The position numbers and the translations under genes are program-made. DNA of 64,000 bases, from contig CAXKWD010000005.1 in NCBI GenBank assembly GCA_964059195.1, positions 46,081,825 to 46,145,824 of the forward strand, given 5' to 3'. This stretch comes from Ectobius pallidus. Lineage: Eukaryota > Arthropoda > Insecta > Blattodea > Ectobiidae. Positions 1-8,838 of this stretch are shown piece after piece (the first letter of the stretch is position 1; every line of letters starts with the position of its first letter). The notes under the pieces were generated by a model, which did no database searches, was not told the DNA's origin, and was given only the letters and a program-made list of their open reading frames with translations.

Positions 1-620
1 ACAAGATGACTGAACAACTGTAGATCCGCTTACACACTTAACATAACCCTGTAAATACATGTCTTTTATACAAAACTCTCAGAGCAACACTATGGCGTAG
101 TAACAGAGACCTTGAGATATTTCATGCTTTGCATGTAAAGATGTTTGGAAGTGTAGCTATGGAATGCATCCCTTGGCTTGTTTAAAGATAACAATATGTG
201 ATACAATCTTTTTTTTTCTTTGGAGAGAGAGTTTTAAAGGTGTGTTGTCGTTAGTGTTACACGTTTCCGTACATTCCTAAGTTAAGATAAGATCTTGTAA
301 ATACATGTCTTTTATACAAAACTCTCCGAGCAACACTAGGATGTAGTCATGATTTCTAAATAACTTTTCGATGACGTGTATAGATACATATTTCCGTACA
401 TTCCTAAATTAAGATAAGATCTTGTAAATACATGTCTTTTATACAAAACTCTCCGACCAACACTATGACGTGGTCATGCTTTCTGAATAACTTTTCGATG
501 ACGTAGTAACAGCTACCTTGAGATATCTTTAAATAAGTAGACAGATAACGCAAACATAGCAAATACGTTACAACACAGGAAAATTCCAAAGCTTCATACT
601 TTCTAAAAATAACATTTCGA
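1..620. repeat. Left-flank noncoding region with ~125-bp repeats
   Basis: A segment beginning GTAAATACATGTC and continuing through ACAAAACTCTC occurs at 51, 297 and 424. The last two copies are 127 bp apart and the first two 246 bp apart, close to two units. The motif TGACGT occurs at 372, 466 and 499. No open frame here looks real. The position next to the first viral promoter suggests a terminal or enhancer-like region of the viral element, but no matching inverted copy was seen at the right flank. Confidence 0.65.
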
Positions 621-627
621 TAGCTAG

Positions 628-662
628 TATAAATAGACACATCTTACTTTGTCTTCTCAGTG
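628..662 (+). promoter_or_regulatory. TATA + Inr core promoter for the polB transcript
   Basis: TATAAATA starts at 628 and the arthropod initiator TCAGTG lies at 657-662. The T of TATA is 31 bases before the initiator A at 659, the expected distance. This would start a transcript about 300 bases before the polB ATG, running through a leader exon and a possible intron. Confidence 0.65.
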
Positions 663-690
663 TACTACAACGCTTTCTACATATAAGGTG

Positions 691-764
691 AAACAGAACA
701 GATTACTCGAACAAGTAGTAGCTGAATCAAGGAAAAGAGTTAGAGATTTATCACCGGAGAAACA
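691..764 (+). other. Duplicated fragment of the 6232-6870 gene inside the polB leader
   Basis: These bases match 6379-6453 with only about half a dozen differences, including the shared stretch GGAAAAGAGTTAGAGATTT. The source is an interior part of the gene at 6232-6870 that encodes an Arg/Lys-rich segment. The copy lies between the first promoter and a consensus splice donor at 792. One frame is open across it, but it has no ATG of its own, so it may be only untranslated leader. Confidence 0.7.
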
Positions 765-791
765 GTTTTACAGCTTTGTTGTTACAGAGAG

Positions 792-902
792 GTGAGTGGT
801 AATGCATTTAAAAAAACGCATACAGTCAAGTGCTAATTATTTCCGTTACATTCATGTGTTATGTTCTTTATACTGTTGCATGCATTTCTCTAATTGTTAC
901 AG
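792..902 (+). other. Candidate intron in the polB leader
   Basis: A consensus donor (AGAG|GTGAGT, GT at 792) is followed by a pyrimidine-containing tract and an acceptor TTGTTACAG ending at 902. Removing it would bring the leader exon close to the polB ATG at 958. An open frame runs through the intron from a GTG at 796, but its residues are hydrophobic and unlike PolB. This supports noncoding status. Confidence 0.45.
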
Positions 903-957
903 CTTCAGTCTTTTGTATTGTGTTGAATATCATTATATATTACTACTACTAATAATA

Positions 958-3900
958 ATGTCCGCCCCTGTTTATAATATTTCATCGGATTCTGAAAACG
1001 AGTTCGATACTATTACGTTAGATGATTCCGAACCAGAGGTTTATACAATTTCTAGTTCGGAATCAGATAACGCAATGGAAACTGTGACGTTATCAGATTC
1101 CGACGACGCAAATGAATCTGATGAAGAACTAGTTTCAAGCGAGGAAGAGTTGGATATGATGTCTGGCAATGAGGGGGAGGGTACTTCTTCGAATTCGGAG
1201 AATCGACCCTCCCCATTGTTTACAGTTGTCGAGAGTACTCGTAAAGAGTACAAAAGGTTCAACTCTGCCGGTTTGCAGCTAGTGGTCCGACTCAAAGAAC
1301 CAGCTGAAAATGCAGGACCCAACCCCTTTGAGACGGCTCTTAAAGCCGTTATAGACCATGCCCTAGTCGATACGAGAGACCATGACATGGTAGGGATCTC
1401 GATTTTCAATGAGGAAAACGAGGTCGATAAGCCGATTGGTATCTCCTTTAGGCGTAAAGATCAGATCAGTGTTGATGTGATTTCAGGCGTCGTAAGCAAA
1501 GTATGCCAATCGAACGCTCGTTTCAATACCACCGACCGCTTGCGTCTGGTTGTGGACATTGTTCACATGCCCAACGGAAACGGTCGAGCTAGCGGTATAC
1601 CCACGAAGGGGCGTACGGTTGGCGTACTTGCCCATTTGAAGAGAAGCGTAGTCTTCGTACAAGCAGTGGTGAACTGTTTAGCATTTGCAATAATCATCGC
1701 TATTGCTAGAGTAAGCGATCGTAAAAAGTATACATCCTATATTAAACACATGACGAGCAAAAAACTCAAAGCAGAGGTGGATGACTTGATCAGAAACTCA
1801 GGTGTCGATCTCTCGCGAGGTGGAGGTATCCCTGAGCTGGAGAAGATTCAGGCCCATATTAAGGATAGATACAGACTTGTACTTTACAGCGGCTTTAATC
1901 TCGATTCTGTACTGTACGACGGCGGTAATGTGGGGAAAGAAATACTTTATTTACTCTACGACCGAGACACCTTGCATTACCATACCATAACAAACTTGAC
2001 AGGTGCAATGGCTAAACGATTCGTTTGTCCAGGCTGTCTTAAATGCTTCGCTAAAGGTGCGCAACATTCCCGTGATTACGTCTGCTTCTGTTGCCGTACG
2101 GTGCCTCCTTGCGATTCTAGTAAGGACTTGGTGCGTTGCGATGTTTGCCTGAGAAAGTTCCGCGGACAAGCATGTTTTGATAATCATAAGCGTACCAAAA
2201 TTGAGGGGCGCTCTGTATGCATGGCTCTGCAGAATTGCGAAAACTGCGGCAAGTTTAAGGCATTTCAGCAGAAGCATGAATGCTTCAAAATTTTTTGTAA
2301 TATTTGTAATAAATTTCAAGCAGAGGCAGGACATGAATGTTACATGGCACCGCTGAAAGAGACTAAACGTTCAAACAAGGTATTGTATGTGATATTCGAT
2401 ATAGAAACAACACAGAATACCCGTATCAAAGACAATACCTTTCTTCACGTCCCCAATCTGATTTGTGCAGAGCAGTTTTGTTCTCTTTGCGAGACATCGC
2501 AAGACGAAGAGTGCGCCAGATGCGGGCAACGCAGTCATTCTTTCTGGGAAGATCCCGTCTGTGGATTCACGGACTATCTGAGAATGGATAGAGCGTTCGA
2601 TAGGATCATTGTTATTGCTCACAATGCTCGAGCGTTCGATCTCCAATTCATTCTCGACTACGTTATTAGGCAACAGTGGACTCCCGACTTGATTATGTCT
2701 GGATGCAAGATCCTTTGCATGAAGATGCACCATCTAACTTTTCTAGACAGTCTGAACTTCATTCCGCAGCCTCTGCGTAGTTTCCCTCAGACCTTTGACC
2801 TAAAAGACGCTGTTAAGGGCTACTTTCCACATTTGTGGAATACGGCACAGAACCTCAGCAGTATTCTCCCACATCACCCGAACCAAGATCTTTACGGGCC
2901 GGACACCATGTCTGTGAAAGATAGAGAAGCTTTCAAGACTTGGTTCGAGACCGTTAAAGATCTGCCGTTCAATACCCGTGTAGAACTGGAGAGGTATTGC
3001 CAGGCCGATGTTACTGTACTGAGAGAAGCCTGCACTCTCTTTAAAAATCTTTTCAAACAAATTGCCAATATAGATATTTTCCTAGAGTCTATCACTATTG
3101 CATCGGCCTGTAACAGAATATTTAGACAGCTATTCCTTAAACCTGAGACCATTGGCATTGCTCCCTGCTGTGGCTATAGAAAGGCAGACAGGCATTCTAA
3201 AAAATCGTTGATGTGGCTTATCCACGAAGCCAAGGAGAGGAACGTATTTATACGTCATGCAGGTAACGGACGCGAGGTACGGCTTCCCGAACTTCCCCAA
3301 TGGAAGGTGGACGGTTTCTGTGAAGAAACAGGAGAGGTTTTCGAATTTCTCGGCTGTTATTTTCATGGCTGTCTCTGTCAACCAAACCGAGATGTACCTA
3401 TGATGGATTCTTCAGAATCCCTTGCCGAGAGGTACGAAAACACCATAGGCCGACTGGACAAGATCCGATCAAAGGGTTATACCGTCCACGTGATATGGGA
3501 ATGCAAGTTCGATGTTATTCTCGAACAGTTCCCAGCACTGAGAGACGACCCCTTGGTCTGTGATGTCCCGTTGGTCCTTAGGGACTCTGTCTACGGAGGA
3601 CGTACAGAAGCCATGCGGCTCTATCGTAAGGCGGATGAGACAAAAGAAGAGAAAATCCTATACAGCGATATAATGTCCCTTTATCCATCCGTCTGTAAGT
3701 ACAACAAGTTTCCTATCGGTCACCCCACTGTTCACGTTAGTGACCAGTGTACAGATATAGATTCAATGATGAAGAAAGAAGGCCTCATTAAATGTACTGT
3801 CCTACCACCGCAAGGGCTCTACCATCCCGTTTTACCTTTCAGGTGGAATGGTAGGCTCTTGTTTCCCCTTTGCCGCACCTGTGTTATGACTGTCGAACAA

Positions 3901-4983
3901 GGTAGCTGCAAACATGCGAAAGAGGAAGAGAGAGTGCTCACTGGTACATGGGTAGTTGATGAAGTGAGACTAGCTGTAAATAAGGGCTATAGGGTGATGG
4001 CAATCCACGAATTTCTCGAATACGATGTCACGCAATACTCGCGTGAAACTCGTGAGGGAGGGTTATTCGTGGATTACATCAACCTTTTCCTCCAGATTAA
4101 GACAGAATCCAGCGGATACCCTGGTTGGGTGAAAACAGAGGCCCAGAAACAGGAATATATCGATTTGTTTTACGAACACGAAGGTGTTAAGTTAGACCCC
4201 AAACAAATCGTGAAGAACGCTGGAAAAAGGACCATTAGTAAGCTTTGTTTGAATTCTTTCTCGTGAAAGCTCGTCCAGAGGTCTAACATGGGTAAAACAA
4301 AGCTTATTACGGAGCCTAAAGAGCTGTATAGGTTCCTCACGACACCCGGAATTGAAATTCAGAGACTACTTTTTGCAAATGATGAAGTCGTGTGGATTAA
4401 TTGGATCCCTATAGAGGAGGAACAGGACTCTCTTCCTCATACTAGTGTCGTTCACGGTGCTTATGTGACATCGGGAGGTAGAATGAACCTCTACGGCTAC
4501 CTGGACAAGCTAGATCGTCGAGCCACCTACTGTGACACGGACAGTGTGATTTATACACAGACGCCTGACGACGCTAAAAGGTACACTGTGCCTTTAGGTG
4601 ACTATTTAGGCGATATGACCAGTGAACTTACAGACTACGGGGAGGACGCGTACATTTCGGAGTTTGCAAGCGGGGGCCCTAAGAACTATGGTTTTAGGGT
4701 TACCGTTCCTTCCATCAGCACCGCAAATACCTCTGTGTGTAAAATCAGAGGTATTACTCTTAATTATAAGACGTTGCAGGATGTCAACTTCGACGCCATT
4801 AAAACCATGGTTTTAAATGGTGATCCTGCAGCAACTATCTCTGTGAGGACAGAGAGGAAAATTAAGAGAAAGCCTGGCCCACAGATCGTGTCTGAAGCCG
4901 AGAATAAGATATACCGACTCTGTTTTCGAAAAAGACGCAGAGTTGGCGGAGGGTTCGATTCCCTCCCGTTCGGGTATAAATAG
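958..4983 (+). pseudogene. polB: Protein-primed family B DNA polymerase, interrupted by one stop
   Basis: This is the replicative polymerase of the viral element. From the ATG at 958 the frame encodes an acidic Ser/Asp/Glu-rich N-terminus, then a Cys/His-rich zinc-binding region around residues 350-470. The exonuclease follows, with Exo I FDIETT, Exo II NARAFDLQF and a YCQADV motif. The polymerase core has motif A (SDIMSLYPS), a motif-B-like KLCLNSF and motif C YCDTDS. A TGA at 4264-4266 interrupts the gene just after motif B. The same frame then stays open from 4267 to the TAG at 4981-4983 and holds motif C. About 1,340 codons overall is long but within the Polinton range. I chose 958 over the upstream GTG at 796 because that extension is hydrophobic and probably intronic. 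The stop separates catalytic motifs, so the copy should be inactive without readthrough. Confidence 0.92.
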
Positions 4984-5010
4984 AAACGAGACGAGAGCAC
5001 CATCTCAGTA
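4975..5010 (+). promoter_or_regulatory. TATA + Inr promoter overlapping the polB stop codon
   Basis: TATAAATAG starts at 4975 and contains the polB TAG stop (4981-4983). The initiator TCAGTATG begins at 5005. The distance from the T of TATA to the Inr A (5007) is 32 bases. The next gene's ATG is at 5010, so the predicted 5' leader is only about three bases. Confidence 0.65.
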
Positions 5011-5300
5011 TGGACTCGTCGTCGTCTCTGGAGTGTGCGTCAATTAGAAAATTATTGGATTGTAGAACGCTTTTACATCACACAGGTGAAGAGTTGGAGG
5101 TGTTGTCCCCTGAACTTTTAACGACATGCGGAGCCGAGAGCATATATTTAGTGTATCATAAATTACCTGAAAGTGTGCAACGTAACGATCTTGTAAAAAA
5201 GTGTCTTAGATGCTTTAAACATTACCCTGATTCTCCTTACGATTGCTTTGATGGAACCCCACCTATGATTAAACATTGTTATGGTTGTAATAAAATTTGA
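5010..5300 (+). CDS. Small Cys-rich protein of the viral element, function unknown
   Basis: A 96-residue open frame begins with a Ser-rich stretch after the promoter at 4975. Its C-terminal part has two CxxC pairs (CLRC and CYGC) about 20 residues apart, which could bind one zinc ion. It ends by overlapping the first 20 bases of the ATPase gene in another frame. I do not recognise a family. The position, intact frame and own promoter support a real gene. A DNA- or protein-binding accessory role is only a guess from the paired cysteines. Confidence 0.6.
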   Translation: MDSSSSLECASIRKLLDCRTLLHHTGEELEVLSPELLTTCGAESIYLVYHKLPESVQRNDLVKKCLRCFKHYPDSPYDCFDGTPPMIKHCYGCNKI

Positions 5301-5958
5301 CCATCCCTTTTCTTTGATTGTATCAGGTCCGTCATTCTCAGGGAAGACAACTTTCTGTGTAAAACTTATTAATAATTTACACCATTTGTGTAACGTGAGC
5401 AAATACGAAAGTATTCTGTGGTGCTCTAGTGAAAGTAACGCTGTCCCTCCCCAGACAAAATTCAATACTACCGTGACATACCACGAAGGTCTTCCTGACT
5501 TTAAACAAGAACAATGTACTAAACCCAGACTCGTTGTTCTAGACGACTTACTGGACAAAGCTTATTCGACAGAAGTGAGTTCTATATTTACAAAAGGTTG
5601 CCATCATAGAAACATTTCGGTTATTCTCATAACACAAAACCTGTTTCAACATTCTGCTCACAGCAGAGACATCTCTTTGAACACAAAGTATATGGTTTTG
5701 TTTAGAAACCTGAGAGATAAAAATCAAATTACTTTTCTAGCAAGACAAGTGTATCCTGAAGATTGGAGGTCTTTCTATAAAGCTTTCCAAGACGCAACAA
5801 GAAAACCTCACGGTTATTTACTAATAGACTTTTGTCACAGAACAAACGATTTACTTAGATTTAGAACTAAAATATTTCCCTCGGAGGTTACAAAGGTTTA
5901 CGTCCCTGTAAAGGATGAAAAGGATAAAATCCAATTACCATATGTTACAAGTTCTTAA
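5281..5958 (+). CDS. Genome-packaging ATPase (FtsK/HerA, A32-like)
   Basis: This 225-residue protein is the expected packaging ATPase of Polintons and adintoviruses, which drives DNA into preformed capsids. The Walker A motif is near residue 17 (SGPSFSGKTTF). Walker B is a hydrophobic strand ending in two Asp (RLVVLDDL) near residue 85. A sensor-like strand ILITQN follows. Length and order match the family. The frame is intact. It overlaps the preceding small gene by 20 bases and the next gene by 17. The start at 5281 lies just before the conserved hydrophobic strand leading into the P-loop. No promoter is visible directly upstream, so it is probably co-transcribed from 4975. Confidence 0.9.
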   Translation: MVVIKFDHPFSLIVSGPSFSGKTTFCVKLINNLHHLCNVSKYESILWCSSESNAVPPQTKFNTTVTYHEGLPDFKQEQCTKPRLVVLDDLLDKAYSTEVSSIFTKGCHHRNISVILITQNLFQHSAHSRDISLNTKYMVLFRNLRDKNQITFLARQVYPEDWRSFYKAFQDATRKPHGYLLIDFCHRTNDLLRFRTKIFPSEVTKVYVPVKDEKDKIQLPYVTSS

Positions 5959-6232
5959 AAAGGCAACTCCCAAGGTACGAAACGTTATTCTAAAAAGTGC
6001 AAACAAAAACCTGATACTTGCTATTATAGACTGTGTTCTTAATGTTTTGAACGGTCAGTGTAAATTATCTTCGTGTTCTAAACGTAAGCTGTTTAAACAT
6101 AAACATTCCTTAAGACATCTTCTAGATAGGAACGTATCCTTGTCTGAGAAAAAGAAAACTTTGGTACAGAAAGGAGGATTTTTAATTCCTCTCTTGTCGT
6201 CCGTGTTATCCGTCTTGGGATCTTTAACATAA
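5942..6232 (+). CDS. Small basic pX-like protein of Polintons/adintoviruses
   Basis: A short Lys/Arg-rich protein with a C-terminal hydrophobic, glycine-containing tail (QKGGFLIPLLSSVLSVLGS). The arrangement of a basic helical body plus QKGGFL..LL tail is familiar from small genes beside Polinton ATPases, which have been compared to adenovirus core protein X. I chose the ATG at 5942, which overlaps the ATPase end. A start at 5915 would add nine residues. The stop overlaps the next ATG at 6232. The frame is intact. A role in genome condensation or virion assembly is inferred from analogy, not from a motif. Confidence 0.65.
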   Translation: MLQVLKKATPKVRNVILKSANKNLILAIIDCVLNVLNGQCKLSSCSKRKLFKHKHSLRHLLDRNVSLSEKKKTLVQKGGFLIPLLSSVLSVLGSLT

Positions 6233-6870
6233 TGTTACAGAAAATGTTTCTGGTTAGTGCTAAAGAGTACAAGCGTTTAAAACGTTGTGTCGAAGGTTCA
6301 AACCCGGCAGTTGATGTTACGGATCCGTACAAAGAGTTGGTTAAAATACGCGAGAGTGAGGATCCTATATTCAAGAGAAAACAGAACAGAATACTTGAAC
6401 AGGAAGTAGCTGAATCGAGGAAAAGAGTTAGAGATTTATCACCCGAGAAAAAACCTATCTCCGAGGACGAAGCTAAACGTAACGTTATAGGTGATGTAGC
6501 AGGTAAATATTTATCGGCTTATGTAACATCGCCAAAGATTGTAGACACACAGTTTGGAATCTATAAAAAGAAAGAGACGGGAGAGTACATGATAGGTAAT
6601 TTTAAAATTCAATTGTTAAACAATAGTTTGATCATTAACGGTATAAAATACGATGCGAGTGCAGGTTTATGGGAGTTGCTTACTAGGAAGAAGGTGGATA
6701 TGAATCTTGTTACGCAGGAAGACCTCGACACGTACAAAGACATTTTAACTAGGACCGAAGGACATAAGAGCGATATTAAAACCGCTAAAACAGTTAAATA
6801 CAAACAAGTCATTGCAAAATTGTTTCCAACGAGAGAGCTTAGGTGGAGTACCTATAAACAACGGAGATGA
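6232..6870 (+). CDS. Conserved Polinton protein of unknown function
   Basis: The frame of 212 residues is intact. The N-terminal half is charged and probably helical (residues 40-75 rich in Arg, Lys and Glu). The C-terminal half contains KYDASAGLWELLTRKK and a DLDTYKDIL segment. I recognise this style (xGLWELL, then D-x-Y-K/A-x-[IL]) from uncharacterised Polinton genes, but no function is known to me. The gene starts at the last base of the preceding stop and its TGA overlaps the integrase ATGATG. Part of it (6379-6453) is duplicated at 691-764 in the polB leader. Confidence 0.6.
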   Translation: MLQKMFLVSAKEYKRLKRCVEGSNPAVDVTDPYKELVKIRESEDPIFKRKQNRILEQEVAESRKRVRDLSPEKKPISEDEAKRNVIGDVAGKYLSAYVTSPKIVDTQFGIYKKKETGEYMIGNFKIQLLNNSLIINGIKYDASAGLWELLTRKKVDMNLVTQEDLDTYKDILTRTEGHKSDIKTAKTVKYKQVIAKLFPTRELRWSTYKQRR

Positions 6871-7932
6871 TGAATGAAACATTACACAAGTTGTATTACG
6901 ACCCTGAGGCATCTACGGGTTTTTTCCACTCTTGCTAAACTTTCACAAGCTTCTAGCATTACAGATAAAAATATCGAGGAATGGTTAGTTGAGCAGGATG
7001 TTTACTCCTTACATAAACCAATCAGGAGAAAGTTTCCTAGGAATCCGTATTCTGTAAATAACCTTTACGACGTGTTTGAACTTGATCTAGCCGATGTACA
7101 AAGCATTGCACAACATAATGACAACGCAAGATATTTACTTGTTGTTATCGATGTGTTTTCCAAATACGTTTGGGTTGTACCTTTAAAATCTAAAAGAGGT
7201 AAGGATGTGACAGACGGATTTAAACAGGTGTTGGAGAAGTCCGCTAGGAATCCTGTCGCTGTAAGAACCGATAGGGGTAAAGAATTTCTAAACAAATCTT
7301 TTCAAGACTTGTTAAGGAAAGAGAATATCGAGTTTCAAGTGTGTAGGAATCCCGATGTTAAATGTTCCGTCGTGGAAAGGTTTAATAGGACCCTAAAAAC
7401 TAAAATGTACAAATATTTTACTTTCAAGAACAGTTACAAGTATCTCGACGTGTTGGATAATTTTGTGAAGGGATATAACGATAGCGTACACAATACAACA
7501 GGAATGGCCCCTAATATGGTTAGCGATAAAGATGTTTTGAAAATATGGCGACGTATGGCAAAGAAACAGATTCGTGTGAAATCGAGATCTGTAAAGTTTT
7601 CGGTAGGGCAAACGGTAAGAATAGGTAGAGAGAAAATGAAATTCGCTAAAGGTTTCGAGCAAAACTATTCTACAGAAATATTCAGAAACGTCAAGGTCAT
7701 TAAACATTCTCCTCAACCTGTATATGAACTAGAAGATCTCAAGGGCAGTCCTATTTTCGAACAGTTTTACAGTTATGAGCTCACACCAGTAACTATTGGG
7801 AAAGACACTGTTTACAAGATAGATAAAATTCTACGCAGTCGTAAAGTAAGGGGTAGTACCGAACATCTCGTTCGCTGGAGAGGTTACGGTCCTGAGTTTG
7901 ATTCCTGGGTTAAAGCTAAGGATTTAGCGTAA
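6867..7932 (+). pseudogene. int: Retrovirus-type integrase with chromodomain, N-terminal frame change
   Basis: This DDE recombinase would insert the viral DNA into the host genome. The rve catalytic core shows Asp in FELDLAD, Asp in VRTDRGKEF and Glu in VVERFNRT, with usual spacing. The last 40 residues (YKIDKILRSRK through HLVRWRGYGPEFDSW) form a chromodomain, which could guide integration to methylated histones. The main open frame begins at an ATG at 6874. However, the expected N-terminal sequence (LYYDPEAST) is read in the frame starting at 6867, which overlaps the previous stop. A one-base frame change therefore lies near 6920-6950. The remaining 340 residues are uninterrupted. No N-terminal HHCC zinc finger is seen. 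The stop at 7932 overlaps the next ATG. Confidence 0.88.
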
Positions 7933-8435
7933 TGGGAGAAGAATTTTACGTTACTCTCCTGAGCGATGCATCGTACAAATCATTTCCTAGTAACACCCTT
8001 GCTAGTTTCCAGGTGCAGTTGGCACAGAGCATAAAGCTGGAGAGGAATCATTGGGATGTGGGCTTGTGCGAAATTAGTTACTCTCAAGGGAATGTATCGG
8101 AAACGAAAGCTTCGACACCAAATGAAACATCGGAATCGAAATCTGTGAAAACAAATCTAAATAGGAAAGAACTTGTTTTTATATACTGTAATATAATAAA
8201 ACAGCAAATTGTAGGAGATGCGTACGTTAAATGTCTTAGAATTATTCAGTTTCCTTTAAATACAGCAACTCATGTCTTTCCTGAAGTTTATTATGTTCCT
8301 GTCGAATCTTCCGAATTTCTGGTGATAGGTATAGAAATGACAACAAAACTAGGAGAACTAGCTAACATAACGGATAGCACTAAACCTACGATGCTCGTTT
8401 TACATTTTAAAAAGAGAAGGCAGATGGTGTTATGA
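7932..8435 (+). CDS. Putative minor capsid (penton-like) protein
   Basis: The frame of 167 residues is intact. The N-terminus (FYVTLLSDASYKSFPSNT, then WDVGLCEISY) matches the pattern I know from the Polinton minor capsid gene: F-Y-V-T-L-P-S-x-S, then F-P-x-N, then W-E-V-G-L-x-E-I. The rest is beta-rich and ends in LHFKKRR. In related elements this protein is considered a single jelly-roll penton that sits at capsid vertices. At 167 residues it is shorter than many homologues, so the middle may be reduced. The assignment rests on the N-terminal pattern and on its place two genes before the major capsid gene. Confidence 0.6.
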   Translation: MGEEFYVTLLSDASYKSFPSNTLASFQVQLAQSIKLERNHWDVGLCEISYSQGNVSETKASTPNETSESKSVKTNLNRKELVFIYCNIIKQQIVGDAYVKCLRIIQFPLNTATHVFPEVYYVPVESSEFLVIGIEMTTKLGELANITDSTKPTMLVLHFKKRRQMVL

Positions 8436-8446
8436 ATTAGTTTGCG

Positions 8447-8824
8447 ATGGACCACCTTACAGCATACTACGTGAATCAGTCGGGAGGGCGTCTAGGCAAT
8501 GTTGGTCCATTCTACAGAGGCAGCCCCTATGTTCAACACGGTAGTGGAATAGGTAGTTTCTTGGGAGGATTATTTAGAATGATAAAACCAATTCTCTTTT
8601 CGGGTGCTAAAGCGGTAGGTCGTGAAACTCTTTCGGCAGGAGCAAATATTTTAACCGATATAGCTAGTAGAAAGGAAGGTGATAAGGTAAAAGATATTAT
8701 TGCTAATAGAGTAAACGAATCAACTCAGAAACTCGTGAATAAAATGAAGGGTAGGGGTAGAAAGAGAAAAAGGGCGTCTCCTAAGATGCGAGATATATTT
8801 AGCGATGTAAAGAGGAGAAAGTAG
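8447..8824 (+). CDS. pVI-like glycine-rich minor virion protein
   Basis: This 125-residue protein has a Gly/Tyr-rich N-terminus (GPFYRGSPYVQHGSGIGSF), an amphipathic segment (FLGGLFRMIKPILFSGAKA), then a helical stretch and a highly basic tail (KGRGRKRKR). The motif GxGIGSFLGGLFR and the order of parts are typical of the Polinton/adintovirus protein compared with adenovirus pVI, a membrane-lytic internal capsid protein. The frame is intact. The promoter for the capsid gene is embedded in its last 30 bases. Function is inferred from family resemblance. Confidence 0.65.
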   Translation: MDHLTAYYVNQSGGRLGNVGPFYRGSPYVQHGSGIGSFLGGLFRMIKPILFSGAKAVGRETLSAGANILTDIASRKEGDKVKDIIANRVNESTQKLVNKMKGRGRKRKRASPKMRDIFSDVKRRK

Positions 8825-8830
8825 TCAGTC
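8794..8830 (+). promoter_or_regulatory. TATA-like + Inr promoter before the capsid gene
   Basis: TATATTTA starts at 8794 inside the preceding coding region. The initiator TCAGTC is at 8825-8830, directly after the preceding TAG stop. Spacing from TATA to the Inr A (8827) is 31-33 bases, matching the three other promoters of the element. The capsid ATG lies 12 bases after the predicted start. Confidence 0.5.
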
Positions 8831-8838
8831 GTGTAAAG

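Noticed and set aside
404..640. Minus-strand open frame in the left flank
   Set aside because: It runs across ~125-bp repeats, opposite to every viral gene, and has no recognisable motif.
796..957. N-terminal extension of PolB from a GTG
   Set aside because: Non-ATG start, hydrophobic residues unlike PolB, and flanked by consensus splice sites.
6874..7932. Retrotransposon (Ty3/Gypsy) integrase
   Set aside because: It has a chromodomain and DDE core, but no reverse transcriptase is nearby. It is embedded among packaging ATPase and capsid genes as in Polintons.
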